A program made the translations under genes and the position numbers. A stretch of 64,000 nucleotides of DNA, taken from contig OZ025218.1 of assembly GCA_964019055.1 (NCBI GenBank), forward strand, positions 6,166,759 to 6,230,758, given 5' to 3'. Numbering within the stretch: position 1 is the stretch's first letter; every line of letters begins with the position of its first letter. The notes under the pieces are model-generated. The model was given only the letters and a program-made list of their open reading frames with translations. It was not told the DNA's origin and ran no database searches. The stretch comes from Anthopleura xanthogrammica (taxonomy: Eukaryota; Cnidaria; Anthozoa; Actiniaria; Actiniidae). This document shows positions 24,755 through 35,824 of the stretch, piece by piece.

Positions 24755-27700
24755 GGAGGAGGAGGAGGAGGAAGAGGAGGAGGAGGAGGAGGAGGAGGAG
24801 GAGGAGGAGGAGGAGGAGGAGGAGGAGGAGGAGGAGGAGGATGAGAACAACAATGTTCTGCCGAAAAGCTCCCATCACCGAAACAAAAACTCGAATTAAC
24901 TGAAAATATCCTTTTGACTGCGGCTTTCGCGTGCGAACGATATTTAAGAAATAAAACATTTTCTCCGTGCCTTCATAGCCTGGTGAAAACCGAGGCTACG
25001 CGTTTGGGAGAATTCGAGAGCAGATCAGTGAAAACCCGAGACGAAGTCGAGGTTTTCAGCAGGCTATGAAGGCATCGGAGAAAATGTTTTATTTCTTTTA
25101 AAAAATACTTAAAAAATGCTTGTTACGTCATTTCCGTGCCTTCATAGCGTGATGAAAACACAGCTCTCGACAAATGAGAGCGCGCGTACTATCTTAAGTA
25201 TTTTTTAAAACATATTAAGGTTTATTCACCATTCTTTATCCATCATTCTTATGGAGACCACCAGTGTTGCCGAAACGTCATGATCAAGCCAAGTTATTTA
25301 AATACACACGAAAAACGTAAAAACCTTAGTATGTTATAAAAAAATATCACACTCTACTCAAATTCTACCACTACTAATGTCACGAATTAAAGGAGCTCAT
25401 AACACTCTTTTGTAGGTAGTAAATATACCACTTGGTCACCTTGGCAACGATGTAGTAAAGACTGCGGAGGCGGGATGCAAAGTAGATTCCGTCACTGCAA
25501 AAGAGGGAGAGCTTGTCACCAAAGCCTTGTGGAAAAAAGGTTCTGTAACAACCATAAATGCTTGAGTAAGTACTACAATATGTCTTATCTTACATCATCA
25601 TGTTGAGAATCAAGGGTGGCATAGCAGTAGTACAGTCACTCTCCTCTCACCTCTATGGTTTCAGGTTCAATTCCTGAACTCGGCATCACAATTGAGTAGA
25701 GTTTGTTAGGTCTCTCCCTTGATTCTAGGGTTTTTCTCCAGTTTTCTTCCCTCCGCAAAAGCCTAACACCCTAAATATTCATGTGTCTTCTCGTGGCAAC
25801 TGTTAATCAATAGGTTAATAGTTGAGTGAGTGATGAGTACTCTCAATAGGTTGATAGTCTAGGGAATGATACGTGATCTGAAATGGCAATGAATATTTAA
25901 TTCATGATGTCTTTACTTTCCTTGGGAAAACTGGGGAGGCACCCCCCTGCCCCTGTGGGCGCTACGGCCATGGACTTGTATATTAATTTTCATTTTTTTT
26001 TGTTTCAGGTTGGCCACATTGGCCTACTGACTTCCAGTACCACGTCGGATACATCAAACCAATCCACAGTTGTGTCAGGGTATTTGAACGCAACCAGTAC
26101 TCACAGTGGTTGAAGAATTGGTTCTGCTGGACAATAATGAGAAGGAGAAATTTAAAGATACTTTGGTCAGATATGAATGAAGTACCTGGAATGCGCTGTA
26201 CTCAGATCACTGAACCTCGAGAGAAGAACACAAGTGGATGGGATAATAACTACTTATGTGTGCAACAAGACGCTCCTTATAGGTAGACAATATCTTTGTC
26301 CATTTATCTATCCAATCCCATCCCACTCCATCCCATCTCTCCATCCACTCATCGGTCTATCCTATCCATCCATCACATCCATCCATCCATCCATCCATCC
26401 ATCCATCCATCCATCCATCCATCCATCCATCCATCCATCCATCCATCCATCCATCCATCCATCCATCCATCCATCCATCCATTCGTTCATCCCATCCCAT
26501 CCCATCCCATCCCATCCCATCCCATCCCATCCCATCCCATCCCATCCCATCCCATCCCATCCCATCCCATCCCATCCCATCCCATCCCATCCCATCCCAT
26601 CCCATCCCATCCCATCCCATCCCATCCCATCCCATCCCATCCCATCCCATCCCATCCCATCCCATCCATCCTTCCATCCATCCCATCCATCCCATCCATC
26701 CATCCATCCATCTAACAAAACAATCCCTTCGTTTTCAATAATCCCTAAAAGTACAGTAAAATCTAAAAGTAATCTAACTATTCTTTCTTTACTCCAGATT
26801 TCATTGGTCTTCTAACGGCCGAATCAGAGGAATACGTTGTGTGAAGTGGATGGGAAAAGGAGGAAAGGATGGATGGCATAATAATTATCTTTGTGCAGAT
26901 GAATACCCCGAAAAAACAGGTATACAATATAAACATCACGAAATAGGTTTACTTTACAAGAATCTTAACATCACTTCGGAGCATCACTTCCTAAGTATTT
27001 TCTTCATTTTAATTTTAGGTTGTCCAGATGGTTGGGTAGCAAACAGAACAAGAACAAATGACTTCTGTTACCACGTGGAAAGGAAAGCTCTGATGTGGCC
27101 AAAAGCTGAAACTGCTTGTGAGAAAAACAATGCAAGTTTGTACGAAACCAGGACGAGTTCACGTTTGTCAAAGATAAAATCCAGAAAGGCTTAAGTGTTT
27201 GGATTGGTGCTAATGATAGAAAGACTGAAGGCGTATGGCAGTGGACAGACGGGTAATGAAAGGCTTATAATATAGTCAGTTTTGTTTTCTATGATTTAGT
27301 CAATGCGATGACACTCATAATGTTATGCAAAAGCACTCATAATACTATGCAAAGATACCCATAATATTATGCGCAGGTACCAAAAATGCTATGCAAAGAT
27401 CAGATACCCATAATATTATGCGCAGGTACCAAAAATGCTATGCAATGATCAGATACCCATAATATTATGCGCCCCAGGTACCCATAATACTATGCAAAGA
27501 TACCCATAATATTATGCGCCCAAGGTACCCATAATGCTATGCAAAGATACCCATAAAGTCATGCGCAGGTATCCATTATGCTATGTAAAGATACCCATAA
27601 AGTCATGCGCAGGTATCCATTATGCTATGCAAAGATACCCATAAAGTCATGCGCAGGTATCCATTATGCTATGCAAAGATACCCATAAAGTCATGCGCAG

Positions 27701-28055
27701 GTATCCATTATGCTATGAGATGGTACCCATAATGCCTCTAATGGTACCCAAAATGCTTTGCTATGGTAACCATGGTACGATCATATATATATTTCTTATT
27801 GTATCATCATACGCAAATCATGTTTATCTGATATCCATAAGCGAAGCTACATACCCATATATTCTTTATTCTTTTTGTTACCTTTTCAGGAGCAATGTCA
27901 CAATTTCCAACTGGGACAGGGATGAACCAAACAACGGAGGATATAGGAAGAATGAACATTGCGCCTTGTTGAGATTTGATGGAATGTGGAACGACTTCCC
28001 TTGTGAAGAATATCCCTTCCCTTACATCTGTAAAAAGGTGGTACCACGAATATAG
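20845..28055 (+). CDS. gene A: secreted astacin - W-P module - TSP1 - W-P module - C-type lectin, frameshifted in the lectin exon
   Basis: Exons: 20845-20911 (tentative signal exon, M-H-F-W-R-L-Q then a hydrophobic run), 21507-21662, 21787-21919, 22572-22750, 23288-23503, 23931-24329, 25416-25565, 26009-26282, 26798-26919, 27019-27252, 27890-28055. Phases agree from exon 1 to exon 9. Exon 2 holds a propeptide with D-D-M-I-F-P (possible aspartate-switch region), a furin-like R-P-K-R and the mature start L-W-P-N-G. Exon 4 has the zinc site [19 protein letters not shown] and exon 5 the Met-turn SIMHYG, so the protease looks catalytically complete. Exon 6 is the first W-P module, exon 7 a TSP1 with W-S-P-W, exons 8-9 a second W-P module. 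Exons 10-11 encode a C-type lectin domain with E-P-N and W-N-D, but exon 10 is 7 bp shorter than in gene B. Translation shifts at about 27140 and stops at TAA 27192-27194, giving about 623 residues without a lectin fold. Either a truncated secreted protease or a gene decaying at its 3' end; an assembly error is possible. The signal exon is the weakest part. Confidence 0.72.
22332..22434. repeat. (CATC)n microsatellite, gene A intron 3
   Basis: About 25 tetranucleotide units after looser CATCC/CAAT motifs. A poly-C run lies at about 22031-22055 in the same intron. Gene B intron 3, at the same position in the astacin domain, carries the related heptanucleotide array. Confidence 0.9.
22788..22962. 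mobile_element. foldback MITE of the ACGTGGTCTGAAATGGG family, gene A intron 4
   Basis: Left arm TATAATGTTTTCCCAT...CAGACCATGTGTCATTC and right arm GAATGACACGTGGTCTTAAATGGGAAAAC are inverted copies. The family recurs at 28062-28250, 33782-34102, 39240-39385 (degenerate), 50888-51058 and 55428-55566. Confidence 0.7.
24357..24842. repeat. (GAT)n then (GAG)n trinucleotide array, gene A intron 6
   Basis: Imperfect GAT repeats to about 24752, then a pure GAG/AGG run to 24842. Frames through it code only poly-Asp/Met or poly-Ile/Ser and are not genes. Similar GAT arrays occur in gene C introns at 49568-49812 and 49990-50172. Confidence 0.9.
24935..25215. repeat. foldback element, gene A intron 6
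   Basis: AAATAAAACATTTTCTCCG...GCCTTCATAGCCTG is reversed near 25055-25100 (CAGGCTATGAAGGCATCGG...AAAATGTTTTATTTC). A second partial inverted unit follows to about 25215 and brings another TTCATAGCGTG and a TTAAGTATTTTTTAAAA arm. Confidence 0.7.
25613..25770 (+). mobile_element. tRNA-derived SINE, gene A intron 7
   Basis: A-box-like GGTGGCATAGCAGTAG, B-box-like GGTTCAATTCCTGAAC, then tail TAGGGTTTTTCTCCAGTTTTC and CTCCCTCCGCAAAA. Same family as the element at 53502-53670. Confidence 0.7.
26377..26712. repeat. (ATCC)n and (CCCAT)n arrays, gene A intron 8
   Basis: A tetranucleotide run (26377-26481) changes to a very regular pentanucleotide run (about 26489-26666, some 35 units) and back. It lies in the intron that splits the W-P module after A-P-Y-R, as does the array in gene B intron 12. 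Confidence 0.9.
27305..27775. repeat. imperfect tandem repeats of about 40-50 bp, gene A lectin intron
   Basis: Units alternate ATACCCATAATATTATGCGC and AGGTACC...ATGCTATGCAAAG, shifting to ATACCCATAAAGTCATGCGC toward the 3' end. This array is the main content of the intron between the two lectin exons. Confidence 0.8.
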
Positions 28056-28061
28056 ATTATC

Positions 28062-28250
28062 CTTTTCAGCTTGGGCGTAATGTTCTCACCCATTTCAGAC
28101 CACGTGTTATTCTCTTGAGAATAAGATTCTTTGTTTGAGTTGCATCCATTTTCATGTGTCTTCTAATCCGCAACCGTTAAACAAAGGAATGATACTCTAG
28201 GGAATAACACGTGGTCTGAAATGGGAAAACATTACACCCAAACCGAAAAG
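28062..28250. mobile_element. foldback MITE just after gene A
   Basis: Long arms: CTTGGGCGTAATGTTCTC...CAGACCACGTG against CACGTGGTCTGAAATGGG...CATTACACCCAA, starting seven bases after the gene A stop codon. The 3' untranslated region of gene A may therefore be MITE-derived. Confidence 0.7.
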
Positions 28251-28472
28251 ATATATTGCTATAAAGTTTTTAAAACTCATTATCTCCTTTAAATGGTGGT
28301 CAAACACTGGACATTATGTGCTGTCAGTCAGAATGAATTCTATTGAAAACTGGTGATTCAGCTGATGAACATTCCGCTCGAGACAGGAAATTACATCAGT
28401 TGAAACCCAGCAATAATGATAACTCGTTATCCCTTTCTGCATAAATATTTTTGAAAACAATGTACAAAAGGG

Positions 28473-28703
28473 TATATCTATATTATCTATATATCTATAT
28501 TATCTATATATCTATATTATCTATATATCTATATTATCTATATATCTATATTATCTATATATCTATATTATCTATATATCTATATTATCTATATATCTAT
28601 ATTATCTATATATCTATATTATCTATATATCTATATTATCTATATATCTATATTATCTATATATCTATATTATCTATATATCTATATTATCTATATATCT
28701 ATA
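28473..28703. repeat. 17-bp tandem array between genes A and B
   Basis: Nearly perfect 17-bp unit (TATCTATATTATCTATA), about 13.5 copies. Its open reading frame is a by-product of the repeat. Confidence 0.9.
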
Positions 28704-29094
28704 TCGAAATGTCATAATAGGAAACGAAGCATATATTAAAGATTTTAAATCTTAGCGAAAGATTTCTCTGTTTTCTTCTATTATTTTATCTAGTTTTTAA
28801 ACGTGCAAGCTATTACAGCTATTTCAAAAAAGTTTGATAAAGATTTTGTTGCGTGTTGCTTGTTGCACTCCTGCTTATCAAGCGTGAAATGTAGGATATT
28901 TATATGTAAATAATGTCAGAAAATATGAACTACTTCGACTGTACGGCGACCACCAAACAAAACAAAGATGTCGGATAATATATTGATTTTCGTGTGTTTG
29001 CCTTTCATTTATGTATAAAGGTGATCAATGTTTCGGGGTCTTCTTGTGTAATGTCAATCGACGCCATTACTGCAACAAAGATTTATTTGTGCCC

Positions 29095-29370
29095 TGGACG
29101 CCCCATTATGTCTTATGATCCAAGCCCGGACTCTCGACCCCTTACCCTTTTCTATACCAAATTTCAGCAAAAAAGTACCCCTTTTATATACCTTTTTTTC
29201 CTGAAAAGGTACCCCTTTCATATACCTTTGAAGAAAATCTATCCCTTTTTATACCAAAACTCACAAATTTCAACCCCTTTTCTATACCTGCGGCCTGAAA
29301 AAAGTACCCCTTTCGGGCGGAGCATCCCCGTATAGTCCATTATAGGGAGTACCCCCCCCCCCCCCCGGGA
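29095..29370. repeat. degenerate repeat rich in TACCCCTTT / ATACCTTT motifs
   Basis: Several imperfect units containing CCCCTTTTATATACC or CCCCTTTTCTATACC, then a poly-C run at 29351-29367. Lies about 280 bp upstream of the gene B start codon; no gene seen. Confidence 0.6.
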
Positions 29371-29649
29371 TCCAAGATTTCCACCGTATCATCAAACTAG
29401 TAGTCGATTGAATAACCCCACTGTGAGCTGCCCTGATAAATGCCCATTCCTGTTTTTGGGATTGCTCCAAGGTCATCAAATGAAACAGGAATCCCAGTAT
29501 TGGATTTCAGACTGAAATAGCACGCACAACTTCCGCTATACACATTATTTACAGAGGCATTCGAGGACGGTTGAGTTTAGTTACCGCAATCAACCATGCG
29601 TAAATGACTTAAGGGTTTGGATCCCAAAATATCTCATCGATATCTTAAT

Positions 29650-32600
29650 ATGCTTTCAATGCACGGACCCTTGTTGAGAGCTGTTGTTGTATTTTTATTG
29701 CTATCCTTGACCGATGGCGCACCGGATAATCTTCAGGGCAAGGGAAATGTCACAGCAATGGATGCAGTGGTTGAGGCCAATAACGAACAGGGTAGGTTTG
29801 GTTTAATTGATAAATCTACCATGCTAAAACGTTTTTTTTAATTTTTGAGACGTGATGGATATGGAACGCGCCAGAGAAGATAGGATGATTTAGCGCTGCC
29901 GGTTCTAATGGCATTGGTTATACGCACTAAGAAATCTTGCAAAGATATTATCAGCTTACCTAATCACAATGTCTGAACAGATTCACTTATATGATATCAT
30001 ATTTGAAGCCCTGCTATAAAAAAAATATTGACTTTGATTTCTATTCTCTTTCAACACAAGTACTCTTCACTTTAAACTTCCAGACAAGTCATTGCACATC
30101 TCCCTTACCTTAGACTTGGACTATTTTTGTACTCCTTCTATTCTTGTACACTAGAGGCTCATAAATGCTTGCCAGTATAAAAACAAGGGCGAAGGAGGAC
30201 GTTTTTCAAATAGAACGAGAGAATTGACTTTGCAAAACGAGAGAATTGACTTTGCAAATACTTGACTTGACTTACTTGTTGAATAAGAATATTCGAGTGG
30301 TGTAGATATCATGCAAGAATTCTGCTATTGACCTCTATTGAGAACCTGAGCATCAAGCTGCTTTTTCTTTTCGTTACCACATACTGCGTTTGGTTGTCTT
30401 TTTATAGCAGTAAACCGAAGAGGAGGGGGATGGTGGACACTTTTCCCCCTCTTCCCTGGCTAAGTCGACTGTACTTCAGGATACTGCAACCGGCCCTTGG
30501 ATAATTCCCAAACTGGGGGTCAAAACAAAAGAAGTCCCTTGTCTTGAGGATTGAAATGATGTTAATATTTTTCATTGTTTTGACCCCCAGGTTGGGATTT
30601 AGTGCAAGGGTCGATAACAAGAGAGCATAAATAAGCCCAACCGGGAATTCACATGGCGCGCGCGGTATCAATAAGTTACCCTCTCTTATTTATGCTCTCT
30701 TGTCGATAACTAAAATAACTTTGATATTAAACTGTATTGATATTTAATGCTCTTGTTAATCTATTAATTTTTGCGCAGATTCGTTGACCGGAAGAACGGA
30801 AGAAGAAGTGGATGACATGATTTTCCCCAAGATAACGTCATCCGCTGGTTCCCAGGACTACTCGGCTGCTGCAGATGCGCGACATAAAATTTGGCCAAAT
30901 GGGAAAATTTTTTACAAGATGAGCGAAAATATAAGTAAGTATTTTTTAAATTATTAAACTGTGGTGAGATGATGGGATGATTAAAGTTGGACTTGTTTAC
31001 TTCAGAAAATTATTGAGATACTATAAGCTATGGTACGGAAGTGATGTGATGTAACCGTGAGGGGTGCTGTGTCTAAACATTTTGATAAGACTAGGACTTG
31101 TGTCATGTTGCAATTGGTTGAGAATGTGTCGCCATGTTTGCACCGTAACCGTGCCCGCAGCTAATAGCTCTATTATTATTATTTATATAGTTGTTTTGTC
31201 TTTTTTCCCAGCAAAAAGACCTAACTATGTACGAGTGATCAAAGCAGCCATGGCTGAGTGGGAGAGAGACACTTGTATTCGTTTTATCAATAAAACCAAC
31301 TCGAATGATGTGAAGGAATATGTATATATCTACTATGGAACGGGGTGAGTATATGAAAGTATGGATTCAAATCCATTTATTTCAACCATCTTTCCATCAT
31401 CCATCATCCATCATCCATCATCCATCATCCATCATCCATCATCCATCATCCATCATCCATCATCCATCATCCATCATCCATCATCCATCATCCATCATCC
31501 ATCATCCATCATCCATCATCCATCATCCATCATCCATCATCCATCATCCATCATCCATCATCCATCATCCATCATCCATCATCCATCATCCATCATCCAT
31601 CATCCATCATCCATCATCCATCATCCATCATCCATCATCCATCATCCATCATCCATCATCCATCATCCATCATCCATCATCCATCATCCATCATCCATCA
31701 TCCATCATCCATCATCCATCATCCATCATCCATCATCCATCATCCATCATCCATCATCCATCATCCATCATCCATCATCCATCATCCATCATCCATCATC
31801 CATCATCCATCATCCATCATCCATCATCCATCATCCATCATCCATCATCCATCATCCATCATCCATCATCCATCATCCATCATCCATCATCCATCATCCA
31901 TCATCCATCATCCATCATCCATCATCCATCATCCATCATCCATCATCCATCATCCATCATCCATCATCCATCATCCATCATCCATCATCCATCATCCATC
32001 ATCCATCATCCATCATCCATCATCCATCATCCATCATCCATCATCCATCATCCATCATCCATCATCCATCATCCATCATCCATCATCCATCATCCATCAT
32101 CCATCATCCATCATCCATCATCCATCATCCATCATCCATCATCCATCATCCATCATCCATCATCCATCATCCATCATCCATCATCCATCATCCATCATCC
32201 ATCATCCATCATCCATCATCCATCATCCATCATCCATCATCCATCATCCATCATCCATCATCCATCATCCATCATCCATCATCCATCATCCATCATCCAT
32301 CATCCATCATCCATCATCCATCATCCATCATCCATCATCCATCATCCATCATCCATCATCCATCATCCATCATCCATCATCCATCATCCATCATCCATCA
32401 TCCATCATCCATCGTCCATCATCCATCATCCATCATCCATCATCCATCATCCATCATCCATCATCCATCATCCATCATCCATCATCCATCATCCATCATC
32501 CATCATCCATCATCCATCATCCATCATCCATCATCCACCCCAATCCATCCGTCTAAGTCCATCCATCCGTCTAATCAAACAAGCGTCCGAGTCCGAGAAT

Positions 32601-35600
32601 TTCCACAACTATCCATCAATCCATCCATTTATCCATATATTGCTTTGTTCATCCATTCATCTCATTTCAGTATTCCTTGATCCATCCACACACCCATCCT
32701 AAACTATCCCATCTCATCCTCTCACCTTTCCATCCGTCTACCTAAACTTTTCCATCCATCTATCCCATTTCATTCCATACAAGTATTTACATTTCCCTCA
32801 GTTTTCTTCCTAATGCATAACATAGCATACATTACTATTATTTGGCAGCTGTCGTGGCAGTGTTGGCAGATGGGACGGCAAGAGCTCAGTCTTATTATTA
32901 GGAAAGTTTTGTGACAAATTTCGGATTGTGTTACACGAGCTTGGTCACACAATCGGATTTTTCCACGAACAAAATCGGCGTGACCGAGATTACTACGTTG
33001 AAGTTATTTGGAGAAACATTAATCCAAGTAAGCTGTATGTTCCAACTTTGCCACATTATTTCTTACTTTCTGTTGGCTCTGAGCCGCCATTAATAAGCAT
33101 AAATACAACGGTAATGGCGTCATTATGTCGCACAGCAAATAATCAATAGCCAGTGTTTTTAGCGGGAAAATTTCGCGCCAAAACCAACGTGCATCACCGA
33201 GCTGTGGGACTCGATCCAGTTGTTAATGAACCTCTTGTAATTCTAGATCTATCTTTAAGGACGGAGTTTGACATTTTATCTACGAAAAAAACCTATTAAA
33301 ACACCCTTGTTTTTGGAGGGAAAATTTCGCGCCAAAACCCACGCGCGTCAACGAGCAGCTGTGGGCCTCCAGTTACAGCGTTGCAAATAAACCTCTTGTA
33401 ATTCTATCTTTAAGGATGGAAGAGGGAATTCTATCTGCGAACAAAACCTATCAAAAACATCCTTGTTTTTGGCGAGGAAATTTCGCGCCAAACCCCGCGC
33501 ACCCGCAAATAACCTACTTCTGATTCTATCTTTAAGGATGGACAAGGGCATTTTATCTACGAACAAGACCTATCAAAAAACCCTCCACACCATATGACTA
33601 TTACTCCATCATGCATTATGGAACACTCACCTATTCTATCAATGGTAAACCTACACTCAGGTCACGCAATCCATCGGTCAAATATCTTGGTAACACTGGG
33701 TTAAGCTTAATGGATATCAAACAGACAAACATAATGTACAACTGCATTGGTAAGAAAACACGGTTAATTCAGTTCTAATAATATACCTTATTCGTCTTGG
33801 TACAATGTTTCACCATTTCAGACCACGTGTCATTCCACGTGGCTGATAGCACATGGTGGTCAGTGTTTGACTACCATTTGCATGAAGGATACAATGAGTT
33901 TCAAAAACTTTTATCAGCTGATTGAAACCCGGCAATATACCTTTTCGGCTTGGGTTTCATTTCCTTGAGTATCATTTCTTTGTTTAACGGTTGCGCATGA
34001 GAAGACACATGAACATGGATACAACTCAGACATAGAAACATATTCTCAAGAGAATGACACGTGGTCTGAAATGGAAAAATATTGCACCAAGAAGAATAAG
34101 TTTATTGAAATTCACCTTTCTCGGCTGAAAGTCAAAACTGATAAAAATTTATTTTCCAAGAAATAGTGCACAAAACAAAAATGGAGAGAAAAATGGTGGA
34201 AAAGTTATTGTTCGTGTAGTGGTTCTGTGGGAAACAATAATTTACTCTGCAATCAAAATTACGCAACAATATTGCGCAAAAAGTTACGCTATTTTGCTGC
34301 TCATGTTGCCAAAGTTATCTTAATGGATGAACATATTTGATAGAGCTTTTTAAATGTTATGCATTTTCTCTTCAGATTTTCCTAACTTCCCTGAGGACTT
34401 CTTTTTCACAAAGGGCGAAAAAGAAGAGAATCCTTCAAACTGTGTTGCCATGGACGAACCAGAGGATCCATTATGGAATACTACAAATATTTGTTATAAC
34501 AAGAATAAGAAGAAAATTAAATTTAAATGGTCAAAATCGGGACCCGTGCCTTCAATGAGCTGTATAAACATGGCCATACTTAACAGAGAATCCTACGCCC
34601 GTTTCTGGGTGGACAACTTTTTATGTGTACCACGTGACAGTGTACTAAGGTTTCATTGGTCAGTTTCTGGACCAATCAGAGGAATGAAGTGCACAGGGAT
34701 CAGAGTGCATGCTGGGAGTCCTTATTTGTATCAACTTTGTGCCGTGCGCACAGATAAAACCATAACTATCAAGCCGAAGGGTGAGTACTTTTCTATGGAG
34801 TGGATTTGTAGTCATTGGACTAAGAATATTTCTTTTCAGTTTTAGAGAGTAATTATACCTCTTGGTCACCATGGCAACCATGTAGCAAGGAGTGTGGTGG
34901 AGGGAATCAAAGTCGTTTACGCCAGTGCAGAAATAAAAGGATTTGTAAAGAAAGTGTGATGGAAACGAGGATTTGCAACAAGAAGAAATGCTCAAGTAAG
35001 AAACAAAACGATAGTTATATATTTTAGTTTTGAATGAGGTGTACGTCCTGGCAACATTAGAAGCATTGAAATGTAAGCGTCAAAAGCCCAAATAACGTCA
35101 TAGCCACCATGTTGATTTTATTTGTTGTATCATCCAACATGGCGGCCACGTTTAACTCTATTTTATTCTCCTGCACATCACTGCAAACCCATAATTTTTT
35201 TAGGTCACCGAATTTGCCAAGGTTGGTTTTGTCCAACATGCAGGTCATGGTTTTTTGCTCTTTCAATCTCTTAGAAATGATTGCAAAGTAAGAAGGTTGA
35301 TATTTATGTAGGTTGGCCACATTGGCCTAGTGATTTCCAGTTTTACACTGGACTCTCAAAGATTGGCTCCATCACAACTTGCATCAATATATATGAACGA
35401 AACCAGTACTCACAATGGTTGAACCACAAGTTCTGCTGGACAATAATGAGAAGAAGAAAGTTAAAGATACTCTGGTCAGATATGAATGAAGTACCAGGAA
35501 TGCGCTGTACTCAGATCACTGAACCTCGAGAGAAGAAAGACAGTGGATGGGATAATAATTACTTATGTGTGCAACGAGATGCTCCTTATAGGTAGACAAC

Positions 35601-35616
35601 TATTGCTTTTCCTCCT

Positions 35617-35648
<32 letters not shown>

Positions 35649-35769
35649 TCATTCATTCTTTCTTTCTTTCTTTCTTTCTTTCTTTCATTCATTCATTCTT
35701 TCTTTCTTTCTTTCTTTCTTTCATTCATTCTTTCTTTCTTTCTTTCTTTCTTTCTTTCATTCATTCTTC

Positions 35770-35824
<55 letters not shown>

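Noticed and set aside
24348..24959. 203- and 181-codon frames of poly-Ile/Ser/Leu and poly-Asp/Met
   Set aside because: Trinucleotide repeat artefacts in gene A intron 6.
31320..32702. 460- and 439-codon open frames of repeated His-Pro-Ser-Ser-Ile
   Set aside because: A 7-bp repeat has no stop in any phase; the region is gene B intron 3 with clear donor and acceptor.
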